Shown one piece after another: positions 46,035 to 54,635 of a stretch of 64,000 nt of DNA. Each line of letters begins with the position of its first letter. Position 1 is the stretch's first letter. The notes below the pieces were generated by a model, which worked only from the letters and a program-made list of their open reading frames with translations, had not been told where the DNA came from and searched no databases. The position numbers and the translations under genes were made by a program. Source of the stretch: Desulfurobacteriaceae bacterium (lineage in GTDB: Bacteria > Aquificota > Aquificia > Desulfurobacteriales > Desulfurobacteriaceae); the NCBI GenBank assembly GCA_027063785.1, contig JAMORC010000063.1:62001-126000 (forward strand). Reading direction: 5' to 3'.

Positions 46035-46046
46035 TTCGGAGGAAAG

Positions 46047-47369
46047 ATGGTTCCGCGGTACACGCTTCCTGAGATGGGGAAGATATGGGATGAGCAGAAC
46101 AAGCTAAGGAACTGGCTGAAAGTCGAAATTGCAGTTGCTGAAAGCTGGGCAGAGCTTGGTAAGCTCCCTAAAGAGGCAATTGGAAAGATCAAGGAGAGGG
46201 CAAAGCCCTACCTTGAGGGAGAAAAGGACTTTAACCTCGATAGGATACGGGAGATAGAGGAAGTAACGAATCACGACGTAATAGCTTTTCTGACCTATGT
46301 TAGGGAGATCGTGGGTGATGAAGCAAAATACCTCCATTTCGGTATGACTTCTTCGGACATGCTTGACACGGCTTTTGCCCTTCAGATAAAGCAGGCGGGA
46401 GAACTGCTACTTGAGGATATTGATAGAGTTATGGAAGCAATTAAAAAGAGGGCCTTTGAACACAAAAATACTGTTATGATAGGGAGAACTCACGGGATTC
46501 ACGCAGAGCCTATAACTTTCGGTTTGAAGCTTGCCATCTGGTATGACGAAATGAGGAGAAACAGAGAAAGGCTTGAAGCAGCCCTTGAGAGAGCGGCTGT
46601 AGGTAAGATTTCGGGGGCGGTCGGTACTTTCGCCAATATAGATCCCAGGGTTGAAGAAATGACCTGCCGGAGGCTCGGTATCGGTTATGCAAAGGCCTCC
46701 AACCAAGTCGTTCAAAGGGATAGACATGCGGAATTCCTCAACGCACTTGCCCTGACGGCCTCCTCAATAGAGAAGTTTGCCACCGAAATCAGGCACCTCC
46801 AGAGAACAGAGGTAAGAGAAGTTGAAGAGCCTTTCAGGAAAGGTCAAAAGGGGTCTTCTGCAATGCCCCACAAGAGGAATCCCATACTCTCGGAAAGGCT
46901 CTGCGGGCTTGCAAGGGTTGTAAGAAGCGCTTCAATTGTAGGAATGGAAAACGTTCCCCTGTGGCACGAAAGGGATATATCCCACTCTTCTACCGAGAGA
47001 ACGGTTTTCCCTGATGCCTGCATAGCTCTTGACTACATGCTTCAGAAGTTTGCAGGACTTATGGAAAATCTCGTAGTTTACCCGGAAAACATGATGAGGA
47101 ACTTAAATCTCCTTAAGGGACTTATCTTCTCTCAGAGAGTTCTCCTGACGCTTATAGAGAAAGGCGGGCTTACGAGAGAAGATGCCTACGCAATAGTTCA
47201 GGAAAACGCCATGAGGGTCTGGAACGAGGGAATAGAGTTTAAGGAGCTTTTGAAAGCCGATGAGAGGGTCAGGAAGGTTCTAACTGAAGATGAGATAGAG
47301 GAGATTTTTGACCTCTCTTATCACACTAAGCACGTTGATTATATCTTTAAGAGAGTATTCGGGGAGTAG
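46047..47369 (+). CDS. purB: Adenylosuccinate lyase
   Basis: PurB acts twice in purine synthesis (SAICAR to AICAR; adenylosuccinate to AMP). The 440-aa length is typical. Seen are YTLPEMGKIW, THGIHAEPITFGLK with the catalytic His, TSSDMLDTA, the signature GSSAMPHKRNPI near 275, and HERDISHSSTERTVFPD. It lies 12 bases after hemY. Ends at a good terminator. Confidence 0.97.
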   Translation: MVPRYTLPEMGKIWDEQNKLRNWLKVEIAVAESWAELGKLPKEAIGKIKERAKPYLEGEKDFNLDRIREIEEVTNHDVIAFLTYVREIVGDEAKYLHFGMTSSDMLDTAFALQIKQAGELLLEDIDRVMEAIKKRAFEHKNTVMIGRTHGIHAEPITFGLKLAIWYDEMRRNRERLEAALERAAVGKISGAVGTFANIDPRVEEMTCRRLGIGYAKASNQVVQRDRHAEFLNALALTASSIEKFATEIRHLQRTEVREVEEPFRKGQKGSSAMPHKRNPILSERLCGLARVVRSASIVGMENVPLWHERDISHSSTERTVFPDACIALDYMLQKFAGLMENLVVYPENMMRNLNLLKGLIFSQRVLLTLIEKGGLTREDAYAIVQENAMRVWNEGIEFKELLKADERVRKVLTEDEIEEIFDLSYHTKHVDYIFKRVFGE

Positions 47370-47384
47370 GCTGTTCCTGCTCCC
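47362..47384. terminator. Bidirectional terminator between purB and ksgA
   Basis: GGGAGTAGG-CTGTT-CCTGCTCCC pairs over 9 positions with a single G-T wobble, and is followed by TAACTTTTC on the plus strand. It lies at the stop codons of both convergent genes. Confidence 0.75.
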
Positions 47385-48136
47385 TAACTTTTCGCATTAA
47401 GCTTTCTGAATAGCCAGAGGAGTTTTTCCGGTTCAAGTTCCTCGGCTCTCTTTTCAAGGAATTCGGCGATATCTTGGGAAGGTTTTTTAATTCCGAGATT
47501 CTTTTTAAGTTTTTTTCTCCTGGCAGAAAAGGCTTTTTTCAGGAAAGATTCAAAAGATTTTAATTCACTTTCTTCTATATCGAAGCCGGTAGGTGTAAGG
47601 GTAATTACGCTTGAGACTACCTTTGGCGGCGGGACGAAAGCTCCGGGGTGAACGTCAAAGAGTTTCTTAATCTTGAAGAAAAGCTGAAGCAGTGCCGGTA
47701 AGTAGCCGTATTCTTTTCCCTGCCGTGCCGATAGCCTTTCGGCAACCTCTTTCTGAACCATGAAGGTTCCCCTCTTGATGGATTTCCTGTGGTTAAGGAG
47801 ATTTCTGAGTATTGAAGTGGAAACGTTGTAGGGCAGGTTTCCGAAAACGTTTAATTCTTTCCCGAGAGATGAGAAATCAAATGTTGTTGCATCGGCCTCT
47901 ATTAAACGAATCCTGTTGCCAAACTTTTCCGTAAGGTACTTTACCCATTCCGGATCTATCTCAATCGCGATGAGTTCAGAAGGCTTCCTCTTCAGTATTT
48001 CTTCGGTTAAGGCCCCACCTCCCGGCCCTATCTCTACGACTCTGTCCGTTGACTTTACCTCTCCCGAGTCAACGATCCGTTTTATAATTCCTCTGTCTTT
48101 CAGGAAATGCTGTCCAAAGCGCTTTTTGAGTTTCAT
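47384..48136 (-). CDS. rsmA: 16S rRNA dimethyladenosine transferase
   Basis: RsmA/KsgA dimethylates two adjacent adenines near the 3' end of 16S rRNA. The 250-aa protein starts KKRFGQHFLKDRGIIKRIV, has EIGPGGGALTEEIL (SAM site), NVFGNLPYNVSTSIL (the NLPY catalytic motif) and FVPPPKVVSSVITLTP. It is slightly shorter than in E. coli (273 aa). It overlaps the formate-dehydrogenase-like gene by 4 bases. Confidence 0.96.
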   Translation of the reverse strand: MKLKKRFGQHFLKDRGIIKRIVDSGEVKSTDRVVEIGPGGGALTEEILKRKPSELIAIEIDPEWVKYLTEKFGNRIRLIEADATTFDFSSLGKELNVFGNLPYNVSTSILRNLLNHRKSIKRGTFMVQKEVAERLSARQGKEYGYLPALLQLFFKIKKLFDVHPGAFVPPPKVVSSVITLTPTGFDIEESELKSFESFLKKAFSARRKKLKKNLGIKKPSQDIAEFLEKRAEELEPEKLLWLFRKLNAKS

Positions 48137-50166
48137 TCCACGACTTCCACAGATACCTTTATTGACTTAAACTTTGCCGTTCTGACAAGGATGTCGGACT
48201 CGTCGCCGAAAAGCCGATTTATTTCGCTGTCGGGGTTGTGGAAGGAAGCGAAGAGCGTTCCCTTTTTGATATGCCTGTTAAACTCAATGGGTAGTGGATT
48301 TGTTTCTCCGTATGCCGAGCGCAACTTAACCCTCTTTGCATTTTTGAGCCTTTCCCTATCCTCCTCGCTTGCATAAACTGTGTCTTCCCTGAAGGTCTTG
48401 AACTTTTTAAGCGTTTCACACTTTTCGGTTTGGTTCCTGTTATTGTAGTGGACGAGGATTCTGCCCGTTGTCAGATAAAAGCCTTCGAAATCCCCCTTTG
48501 AAATTAGTTCCTTGACCATTCCCCTTATCCTGTATTTGTTATACCTCAGCCTGGCCATGCCGTCTGCCGTGGGGAAATTTTCCATGTATAGCCTTTCGGT
48601 TCCTTTTCCCTCCATAACGGGCCACTGAGGAGCGTTGAGAAAGTTCTCCTTAAGCAGGGAATAGTCGGCTCCTCCGAACCTGATTGGAGCGTTTCTGCGT
48701 AAGTCGTTCCAGACATCTTCTGTTTTAAAGAATCCGAAGTCATATCCCATTTCTCTTGCTACTCCCGCAATTACTTCCCAGTCATCGGGAAGGTCGGAGT
48801 CAAAAAGGGGCTGAGAGAGGTGAAGCCTCCTTTCGGCGTTAACGTAGACACCTTCCTTTTCGTAGCAGCTTTTTACGCCGAATATGACATCGGCGTACTC
48901 CGTCGTTCTGCAGGGAAAAAGCTCGTTAACAACGAGCAGTTCAGCTTTCTCCAGGGCGTTTCTTACCTTATTCTGATTTGGGTGAACGTGAGCAATGTCT
49001 TCTCCCATTATCCAGATGGCTTTTATTTCTCCGCTGAGTACTGCATCAATGATTTGAGGAGTCATATATCCGATTTTTTCGGGCGTTCTGTAATCGGGCA
49101 GGAAGTAGGGAAGCATTCCGACGTCGCAGGCTCCCTGAACGTTGTTCTGTCCCCGTAGGGGTATAAGCCCCGTTCCTTCCCTTCCGACGTTTCCCGTAAG
49201 GAGGGCAAGGTTTGCAATCGCCATAACGGCTTCGCTGCCGTCCTCGTGTTCTGTTACTCCGAGCCCCCACAGGAAAACAGTTCTCCTTTCGGAAATGAAC
49301 TCTGCTAACCTGTATATCTCGTCGGTAAGGAACTCGTATCCGGGGATTTTCCTGAAGATTTCCGGTTTTGATAGGTTATCGGAGAGTAGTTTTTCCTTGA
49401 ATTCCTTAAAGTTCTTTACCCTCTTCTTCAGGAACTCTTCATCGTAAAACCCTTTTTCCACTACTGCCCTTGCTAGGGCGTTTAGGAATAGCAAGTTACT
49501 TTCAAATGGAAGCAGGAGCTTAAACTCTGCGAACCGGAAAAGGCCGATTTCCCTTACGTCGGCTACTGCCAGCGGAATTCCCTTCCTTGCCTGCTCTACA
49601 ATTCTGTGGCTGACTATGGGGTGGGCTTCCGTTGTGTTTGATCCTATAACAAAGATAAGCTCAGCCCTGTATATCTCATCAAACGGGGCGGATGCTGCCC
49701 CCTCTCCGAGGGTTTCCCTGAGGCCTTTGAGAGATGGAGCGTGACATATCCTTGCGCAGTTATCAACGTGGGGAGATCCTATGATTTCCCGGGCAAACTT
49801 CTGAAAGAGGTAAGCACTCTCGCAGTTTGTCCTTGCCCCGCCTATGGCTGCAAAGCTTTCGGGGTTTTTTGAGGTTATCCTTTCAAGCTCTCGGGCTACA
49901 ATGTTGTAAGCGATCTTATAGGGAATTTTCCTGTAGTTTTTCCGTGCTTTAAAGTCATCCGGATTGTAGCCGTATTTTCTTAAAAGTCCTTCGCGGACGT
50001 AAGCTCCCGTAAACCTTTCGGGATGGTTTATGAACTGATGGCCGAATTTTCCCTTTACGCAAAGCTTTCCTTTGCTGACTACTCCGTCTTTTAGCGGGAG
50101 TATTGAGTCGTTGCTAAAGCCTATCTCGCATCCGACACCGCAGTAAGTGCAAACGCTCCTCTTCAA
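48133..50166 (-). CDS. Formate-dehydrogenase-like molybdopterin oxidoreductase (Cys form)
   Basis: This 677-aa protein is of the molybdenum/tungsten bis-MGD family. It has an N-terminal [4Fe-4S] set at C6, C9, C13 and C36. Cys141-His142 (in NCARICHAPS) sits at the position of the active-site Sec-His of E. coli FdhF (140-141), and its codon is TGT. Next come VIGSNTTEAHP and GKGTGLIPL-like RGQNNVQGACDVG. These favour formate dehydrogenase, but no NADH or hydrogenase partner subunit is adjacent. No Tat signal, so it is cytoplasmic. It may use a ferredoxin directly. Confidence 0.82.
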   Translation of the reverse strand: MKRSVCTYCGVGCEIGFSNDSILPLKDGVVSKGKLCVKGKFGHQFINHPERFTGAYVREGLLRKYGYNPDDFKARKNYRKIPYKIAYNIVARELERITSKNPESFAAIGGARTNCESAYLFQKFAREIIGSPHVDNCARICHAPSLKGLRETLGEGAASAPFDEIYRAELIFVIGSNTTEAHPIVSHRIVEQARKGIPLAVADVREIGLFRFAEFKLLLPFESNLLFLNALARAVVEKGFYDEEFLKKRVKNFKEFKEKLLSDNLSKPEIFRKIPGYEFLTDEIYRLAEFISERRTVFLWGLGVTEHEDGSEAVMAIANLALLTGNVGREGTGLIPLRGQNNVQGACDVGMLPYFLPDYRTPEKIGYMTPQIIDAVLSGEIKAIWIMGEDIAHVHPNQNKVRNALEKAELLVVNELFPCRTTEYADVIFGVKSCYEKEGVYVNAERRLHLSQPLFDSDLPDDWEVIAGVAREMGYDFGFFKTEDVWNDLRRNAPIRFGGADYSLLKENFLNAPQWPVMEGKGTERLYMENFPTADGMARLRYNKYRIRGMVKELISKGDFEGFYLTTGRILVHYNNRNQTEKCETLKKFKTFREDTVYASEEDRERLKNAKRVKLRSAYGETNPLPIEFNRHIKKGTLFASFHNPDSEINRLFGDESDILVRTAKFKSIKVSVEVVE

Positions 50167-50229
50167 GCTGTTCCTCCGAGGGAAAGTCTTCGTTAATTTT
50201 ACAGCAAGAAAGATTTTGATTATTAGAAC

Positions 50230-50304
50230 CTAAATAACATGATAACACTTGACAGGTTGTAATATTATGTCCATATTATCCGTCGCCCTCCTTCCGATTC
50301 CCAT
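50230..50304 (-). CDS. Possible 24-aa leader peptide upstream of the molybdoenzyme
   Basis: An ATG at 50304 has a perfect AAGGAGG five bases upstream and opens a 24-codon frame, MGIGRRATDNMDIILQPVKC followed by YHVI and a TAG. It overlaps the end of lolA in another frame and ends 63 bases before the molybdoenzyme start. It has no membrane or cysteine-rich feature beyond one Cys. It could be a translated leader, or chance. Confidence 0.25.
   Translation of the reverse strand: MGIGRRATDNMDIILQPVKCYHVI
50249..50279 (+). promoter_or_regulatory. Possible antisense promoter at the lolA 3' end
   Basis: TTGACA (50249-50254) and TATTAT (50274-50279), 19 bases apart, point into lolA on the opposite strand. 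A good -35 with an over-long spacer. It has no downstream sense gene before rsmD at 50976. Confidence 0.2.
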
Positions 50305-50926
50305 GGTGCCCTCCTTGCCGGCCTTCGGGCCGGTTTCCTTTACAGGGAACGAGCCTGAACAGGTTTTCCGGGAGTTTCTTGTTAAGCTGTACCGAAACGA
50401 TTTGGTAAGTCGATTCTGTACCGTCCTCGGAGGTGGTTTTGATTGCAATCAGCTTTTTTCCCTTGAAGAATAGCTTTACTTCTTTAAAGTAGCTATCTTT
50501 TGTTCTGGGTTCTAAACTCAAGACGGTCAGATTTCCGCTCCTTTCTGTTTCCTTTAATTTGAAACTTTTGTTAAACAGACTTTCTCCTTCCAGTAGCTTA
50601 ATCAGCGGAAGCAGGGTGGTTTCCTCTATGGGAAGGATTCGACATTCCTTTTCGGACGGGAAAACGGTTTCGACAAACTTTCCGTCTGAAACGATGAAAA
50701 TCCTGCTGCCCCTGGTGTACTTCCAGAGGAGCTTCATCGGCTTTTTTAAGTAAAGGATTCCTTCGTAGAGGTCGACGGTATCCCCTGCTACCGGGATTTT
50801 TGTCAGCTGTTTAAACCTTACTTCTACTGTTCTTGCCTTCCAAAAAGGCGTAAGAAGCGGTTTAACGTCTCCCCTTGCAGGAGTTGAGAGGATTATCAGT
50901 GCTATTATAAGTTTCAGGAGCTTCAA
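50276..50926 (-). CDS. lolA: LolA-like outer-membrane lipoprotein carrier
   Basis: LolA ferries lipoproteins across the periplasm. The 216-aa protein has a signal peptide (about 1-19, cleaved near ARGD), then a half-barrel domain with WKARTVEVRFKQL, GILYLKKPMKLLWKY, IVSDGKFVETVFP and GTESTYQIVSVQLNKKLPENLFRLV, in the family order. After this the last 25 residues are Gly/Arg/His-rich and come from a GC-rich hairpin and purine-rich DNA. This tail looks like read-through of a control region rather than part of the fold. It lies upstream of the molybdoenzyme on the same strand. Confidence 0.78.
   Translation of the reverse strand: MKLLKLIIALIILSTPARGDVKPLLTPFWKARTVEVRFKQLTKIPVAGDTVDLYEGILYLKKPMKLLWKYTRGSRIFIVSDGKFVETVFPSEKECRILPIEETTLLPLIKLLEGESLFNKSFKLKETERSGNLTVLSLEPRTKDSYFKEVKLFFKGKKLIAIKTTSEDGTESTYQIVSVQLNKKLPENLFRLVPCKGNRPEGRQGGHHGNRKEGDG
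50318..50333. other. GC hairpin with UUCG-type loop
   Basis: CCGGCC-TTCG-GGCCGG is a perfect 6-bp stem with the extra-stable TTCG loop on the plus strand and CGAA on the minus strand. It lies within the last codons of lolA, just before the ribosome site of the 24-aa frame. No U-run follows on either strand, so it may stabilise or pause RNA rather than end it. Confidence 0.6.
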
Positions 50927-50975
50927 CTTTTCCCTCCGGGACTAAATTATTCTGCAAAGTCATAGGGGTGAGAAG

Positions 50976-51551
50976 ATGAAAGTTACAGGAGGAAAGTACA
51001 AGGGCAGGCGGATAAAGTCAATGCCGAAGAGGTCGGATACGAAGTTGCTCAGGCCGACTACCGGAAGGGTGAAGGAGTCCGTTTTTTCCATACTCAATAA
51101 CTACCTTGAAGGGGTTAAGTTCCTCGACCTGTTTGCCGGAACCGGAGCTGTCGGTATAGAAGCTTTGAGCAGGGGTGCCGGGAAAGTCGTTTTTGTGGAG
51201 AGCGACAGGCGCTTCTGCAACTTGATAAGGGAAAATCTGAAGTCTCTTAAGGTTCCGCCGGAGAAATATGAGATTATGTGTATGGATTATACTGAGGCTC
51301 TTAAGAAGCTCGGTAAGAGGGGAGAGAAGTTTGACTTTATCTACGCCGATCCGCCCTACGAAAGGGGTTACTACACCAGGATCGTGAATATGGTAAGGAA
51401 CTTGGACCTCCTTGATAGGGACGGGCTCCTTATACTTGAGGAGCCGAAGAAAAACCCGTTTATTCCGGAGGACGAGGATTGGGTAGTTGAGAAAAGACAC
51501 TACGGAACTACAACGGTTTCGTTTATAAACTTCCATCCGGAGGAAGAGTAG
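50976..51551 (+). CDS. rsmD: 16S rRNA (guanine-966-N2)-methyltransferase
   Basis: RsmD methylates G966 of 16S rRNA. The 191-aa protein starts KVTGGKYKGRRIKSMP, then RPTTGRVKESVFSILNNYL, LDLFAGTGAVGIEALSRGA (SAM site) and DFIYADPPYERGYY with the DPPY catalytic motif. All are family-typical. The TAG overlaps the next GTG by 1 base, so translation is coupled to the QueD-like gene. Confidence 0.95.
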   Translation: MKVTGGKYKGRRIKSMPKRSDTKLLRPTTGRVKESVFSILNNYLEGVKFLDLFAGTGAVGIEALSRGAGKVVFVESDRRFCNLIRENLKSLKVPPEKYEIMCMDYTEALKKLGKRGEKFDFIYADPPYERGYYTRIVNMVRNLDLLDRDGLLILEEPKKNPFIPEDEDWVVEKRHYGTTTVSFINFHPEEE

Positions 51552-52195
51552 TGTTCATAATATCAAAGACCTTTGAGTTTTCGTCGGCCCATTCCGTTCA
51601 TTCCCAGAGGCTTAATCCTGATTGGGCAGCAAATACCTATCCGAAGTGCAGGAGATTACCCGGGCACGGTCACAATTACAGGTTGGTGGTGTACCTTGCT
51701 TCGGAAAAGCTTGACGGTTCGCAGATGGTTACCGATTTCGGTCACCTCGGTTGGTTGAAGCGGTTTATTGACGATTGCTTTGATCACAAGCTGATCCTTG
51801 GGATAGACGACCCTGCGTTTTCAGTTCTCTTTGAAAAGCTCGAACTCCTGCGGGGTGATTTTCTACTCCTTCCCGGGAAGGCTACTGTAACCCTTGTTAC
51901 TCGGGAGTACAGAGTGAGGAACTTTACTGCTGATAGAGTTCCGCTGGAAGAAATTTCCGCCTCGAGGTTTTTAACTTTTAACAACTTTTCTTCTCCGGAT
52001 GGTTCACCTGTTGCCGATTTCTACCAGAGGCTTATTGACGGAATTGCACTTTTTGAAGGGTCACCCACATCTGAGAACCTGGCTCGATTTTTTTACTACT
52101 TCGTTAGGGAGAACGTTAGGCCTTTGGGCGTTGAATGCCTTAAAGTTGATATCTACGAAACCTCAACTTCCTGTGCCTCTTACGGAGAAAGATGA
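51551..52195 (+). CDS. QueD/6-pyruvoyl-tetrahydropterin synthase-like protein with insertion
   Basis: This 214-aa protein has the zinc and catalytic sites of QueD: Cys33, His14 and the GHGHNY pair His39/41, with DHKLIL and the late PTSENLA plus YETSTSCASYG. QueD makes 6-carboxytetrahydropterin on the queuosine path. The usual length is about 120-140; here about 70 extra residues (roughly 90-160) split the domain. It may be a variant acting on another pterin. GTG start overlaps rsmD by 1 base, and uvrC overlaps its end by 4. Confidence 0.8.
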   Translation: MFIISKTFEFSSAHSVHSQRLNPDWAANTYPKCRRLPGHGHNYRLVVYLASEKLDGSQMVTDFGHLGWLKRFIDDCFDHKLILGIDDPAFSVLFEKLELLRGDFLLLPGKATVTLVTREYRVRNFTADRVPLEEISASRFLTFNNFSSPDGSPVADFYQRLIDGIALFEGSPTSENLARFFYYFVRENVRPLGVECLKVDIYETSTSCASYGER

Positions 52196-53943
52196 GGGAG
52201 AAGCTGAAGGAAGTTCCGGAGCTTCCCGGCGTTTATTTGTTTAAAGATGAGGAGGGGAAAGTACTCTACGTCGGGAAGGCCAAATCCCTAAAGGACAGGT
52301 TGTCCACTCACCTCAACTGTACAGACCCGAACCAGAAGAGTTACAGAATTGTCAAGGCTTCTGCCGATTTTGACTACATTGTCGTAAAAAACGAAAGGGA
52401 AGCCCTCGCTCTTGAGGCGGAGCTTATAAAAAGACACCTTCCTCCCTTTAACGTTCTCATGAAAGACGATAAAAGCTATCCCTACCTCGTGATAACTGAT
52501 GAAGAGTTTCCTACTGTAAAGCTTGTGCGGAAGAGGGATTCGGTTTCGGGGGAGAAGTTCGGACCTTTTATCCCGGCCAAGAATGCCAGGAGCCTCAAAG
52601 AGCTTCTCCATAAAGTTTTTAAACTGAGAAAGTGCAAGGAGCTTTCAAGCAGGAGTAAGCCCTGCCTTCAGTACTACATAGATCGATGCACAGCTCCCTG
52701 CTGCGGTTATGTCTCAAAAGAGGACTACCGAAAGCAGGTTGAGGGAGCTTCTTCTTTTCTCAAGGGGAACGTAAGAAGCTACATTCAAAAACTTTACAGG
52801 GAAATAGAGGAGGCGGCGGAGAACCTCCAGTTTGAGAGGGCTGCTCTGCTGAGGGATCAGCTGATAGCCCTCAAGAACGTTTATGAAGAAGGAGCACTTC
52901 TCTTTGAAGAGTATCCCAACTGCGACGTTTACTATGTTGAAGAGAGGGGAGGTCTTTTCTCCGGCGTTAAGCTTACTGTCAGGAACGGGATAGTTTACGG
53001 GAAGGAAAACTTCAGCTTTGACCCTGTTGACCCGTGGGACGAGGGACTTTTGGAGACCGTTTTTACTTACGGTTCACCTTCGATAGATAAAGATGTTGTA
53101 GGTACCATGTGGCTTATGAACTCTGAAAGGGAAGAAGGGGTAAAAATCCTTGCAAACTTCAATCCCCTTGATACTTCCTTGAAAGTTGAGCCTATACCCG
53201 AAAAGCTTTTACCGCTAGTTAAAAGAAACAGGTCTCCTTCCCGCTACTGTGTGAGTCTCTCTAACTTAAAGGAGGAATATGAAAGGGTTTTCCTTGATGC
53301 TTTCCCCGATAGGGTTGAAGTTTTTGACATCTCCACGCTCCAGGGTACGGGAACCGTCGGATCCTGCGTTGTCTGGGAGAAGGGCGGTTTTAAGAAGGAG
53401 GACTACAGGAGGTATAGGGTAAAGAGCGTTAAAGGAGTTAACGACTACGCTTCAATGGAGGAAGTGCTTACCAGGCGCTTCAGGAGGATAAAGAGGGGAG
53501 AAGTGAAAAAGCCCGATCTTGTTCTTATCGACGGGGGAGTCGGGCAGTTAAACGTTGCCTTGAAGGTAAGGGATTCCTTCAGCCTCGACTTCAGGGTTTT
53601 CTCAATTGCCAAGAGGGAAGAAATCGTGTACACCGACGACGGTGAGGTGGTGGAGACGAAGCGTTATCCTCACCTGTACCGTTTCTTTACGTCGTTAAGG
53701 GATGAAGCCCACAGGTTTGCTTTAGCTTTTAACAGGAAAGTGAGAAGCAGGGAGATGGTGAAGAGTATTTTGGACGGCATAAAGGGGCTCGGGGTAAAGA
53801 GGAGGAAACTTATTGAAAGGCTTTATCCCGACCTCAGAGAGCTTCTTCACCTTACACCCGAGGAACTTAGAAAGGTTGGAATTCCCCTTCCCGTTGCCGA
53901 AGCGGTTCTCGAGAGGGTTAGAGAAGTTTTTGGAAAAGGATAG
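52192..53943 (+). CDS. uvrC: Excinuclease ABC subunit C
   Basis: UvrC makes the two incisions in nucleotide excision repair. The 583-aa protein has a GIY-YIG domain (PGVYLFKDEEGKVLYVGKAKSL), a Cys-rich patch (CLQYYIDRCTAPCCGYVS), a UVR domain (ENLQFERAALLRDQL), the RNase H-like nuclease half (DISTLQGTG, VLIDGGVGQLN, HRFALAFNRKVR), and two C-terminal HhH motifs. A tail-to-tail overlap of 26 bases joins it to the DUF72 gene. Confidence 0.96.
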   Translation: MREKLKEVPELPGVYLFKDEEGKVLYVGKAKSLKDRLSTHLNCTDPNQKSYRIVKASADFDYIVVKNEREALALEAELIKRHLPPFNVLMKDDKSYPYLVITDEEFPTVKLVRKRDSVSGEKFGPFIPAKNARSLKELLHKVFKLRKCKELSSRSKPCLQYYIDRCTAPCCGYVSKEDYRKQVEGASSFLKGNVRSYIQKLYREIEEAAENLQFERAALLRDQLIALKNVYEEGALLFEEYPNCDVYYVEERGGLFSGVKLTVRNGIVYGKENFSFDPVDPWDEGLLETVFTYGSPSIDKDVVGTMWLMNSEREEGVKILANFNPLDTSLKVEPIPEKLLPLVKRNRSPSRYCVSLSNLKEEYERVFLDAFPDRVEVFDISTLQGTGTVGSCVVWEKGGFKKEDYRRYRVKSVKGVNDYASMEEVLTRRFRRIKRGEVKKPDLVLIDGGVGQLNVALKVRDSFSLDFRVFSIAKREEIVYTDDGEVVETKRYPHLYRFFTSLRDEAHRFALAFNRKVRSREMVKSILDGIKGLGVKRRKLIERLYPDLRELLHLTPEELRKVGIPLPVAEAVLERVREVFGKG

Positions 53944-54634
53944 TTTTCAGTTTCAGGCAGTTAAGGGGAGCATTTCCCCCTGATGTATTGTTGAAAAAGG
54001 CAAGAACTTTTTCGCTCCCGGATTTCAGAATTCTGTCTGCAAGTTCTTTAATCTCGCTTTCTGAGTAGCTGTCCCTGTAAAGTTTTCTCCTGCCGTGAAA
54101 CCTGAAGTAGGAGACTTCCTTTGTCGGCCTGCACTCCTTCAGCCAGTTGAGGCTTTCCGGAAAGTCTGCACAGACCACGGAGATTCCCCCGACTTCTTTA
54201 AGTAGGCTACTCCAGTCGGGATTTCTCAGTTCAACGGCGAGGAGTTCTTTAAAGTTTTTCTTTAAGTTCAGGAGGAAAGTCAGGTTTTCTTCGGAAGGTT
54301 TGAAGCTTTTTGGAAACTGGGCAAGGAAGCCGAGGAGCTGTTCTCCCATCTTTTCTTTTAGTTTGAGAAAGGGGATGATGTTTTCTTCGGATAGGTTCCG
54401 GTAGTGGGTGATGCCCCTATACAGCTTGAAGACGAACTTGAGGTCGGGGACCCTTTTCGCGTAGGAGTAAACGGAGGAAGGGTTGGGAAGCCTGTAAAAG
54501 GAGGAATTTATTTCAACGGCGTTAAAGTGCTCTGAGTAAAACTCTATCCACTTGTGGCGGGGAAGTCCCTCGGGGTAAAAGACTCCCCGCCAATCGGAAT
54601 ACATAAAACCGCTGGTGCCCAGAAAAAGTTTCAC
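53918..54634 (-). CDS. DUF72 (YecE-like) family protein
   Basis: This 238-aa protein of the TIM-barrel-like DUF72 family has unknown function. It starts LFLGTSGFMYSDWRGVFYP, has FNAVEINSSFYRLP and FAVE-like LAVELRNPDW, and ends with the characteristic FFNNTSGGNAPLN. Some members have been linked to sugar or Fe-S chemistry, without a settled reaction. It lies 1 base after the flavoprotein gene on the same strand. Confidence 0.9.
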   Translation of the reverse strand: MKLFLGTSGFMYSDWRGVFYPEGLPRHKWIEFYSEHFNAVEINSSFYRLPNPSSVYSYAKRVPDLKFVFKLYRGITHYRNLSEENIIPFLKLKEKMGEQLLGFLAQFPKSFKPSEENLTFLLNLKKNFKELLAVELRNPDWSSLLKEVGGISVVCADFPESLNWLKECRPTKEVSYFRFHGRRKLYRDSYSESEIKELADRILKSGSEKVLAFFNNTSGGNAPLNCLKLKTILFQKLL

Positions 54635-54635
54635 T

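Noticed and set aside
49744-49746. Possible selenocysteine in the molybdoenzyme
   Set aside because: The active-site codon read on the minus strand is TGT (Cys), not TGA.
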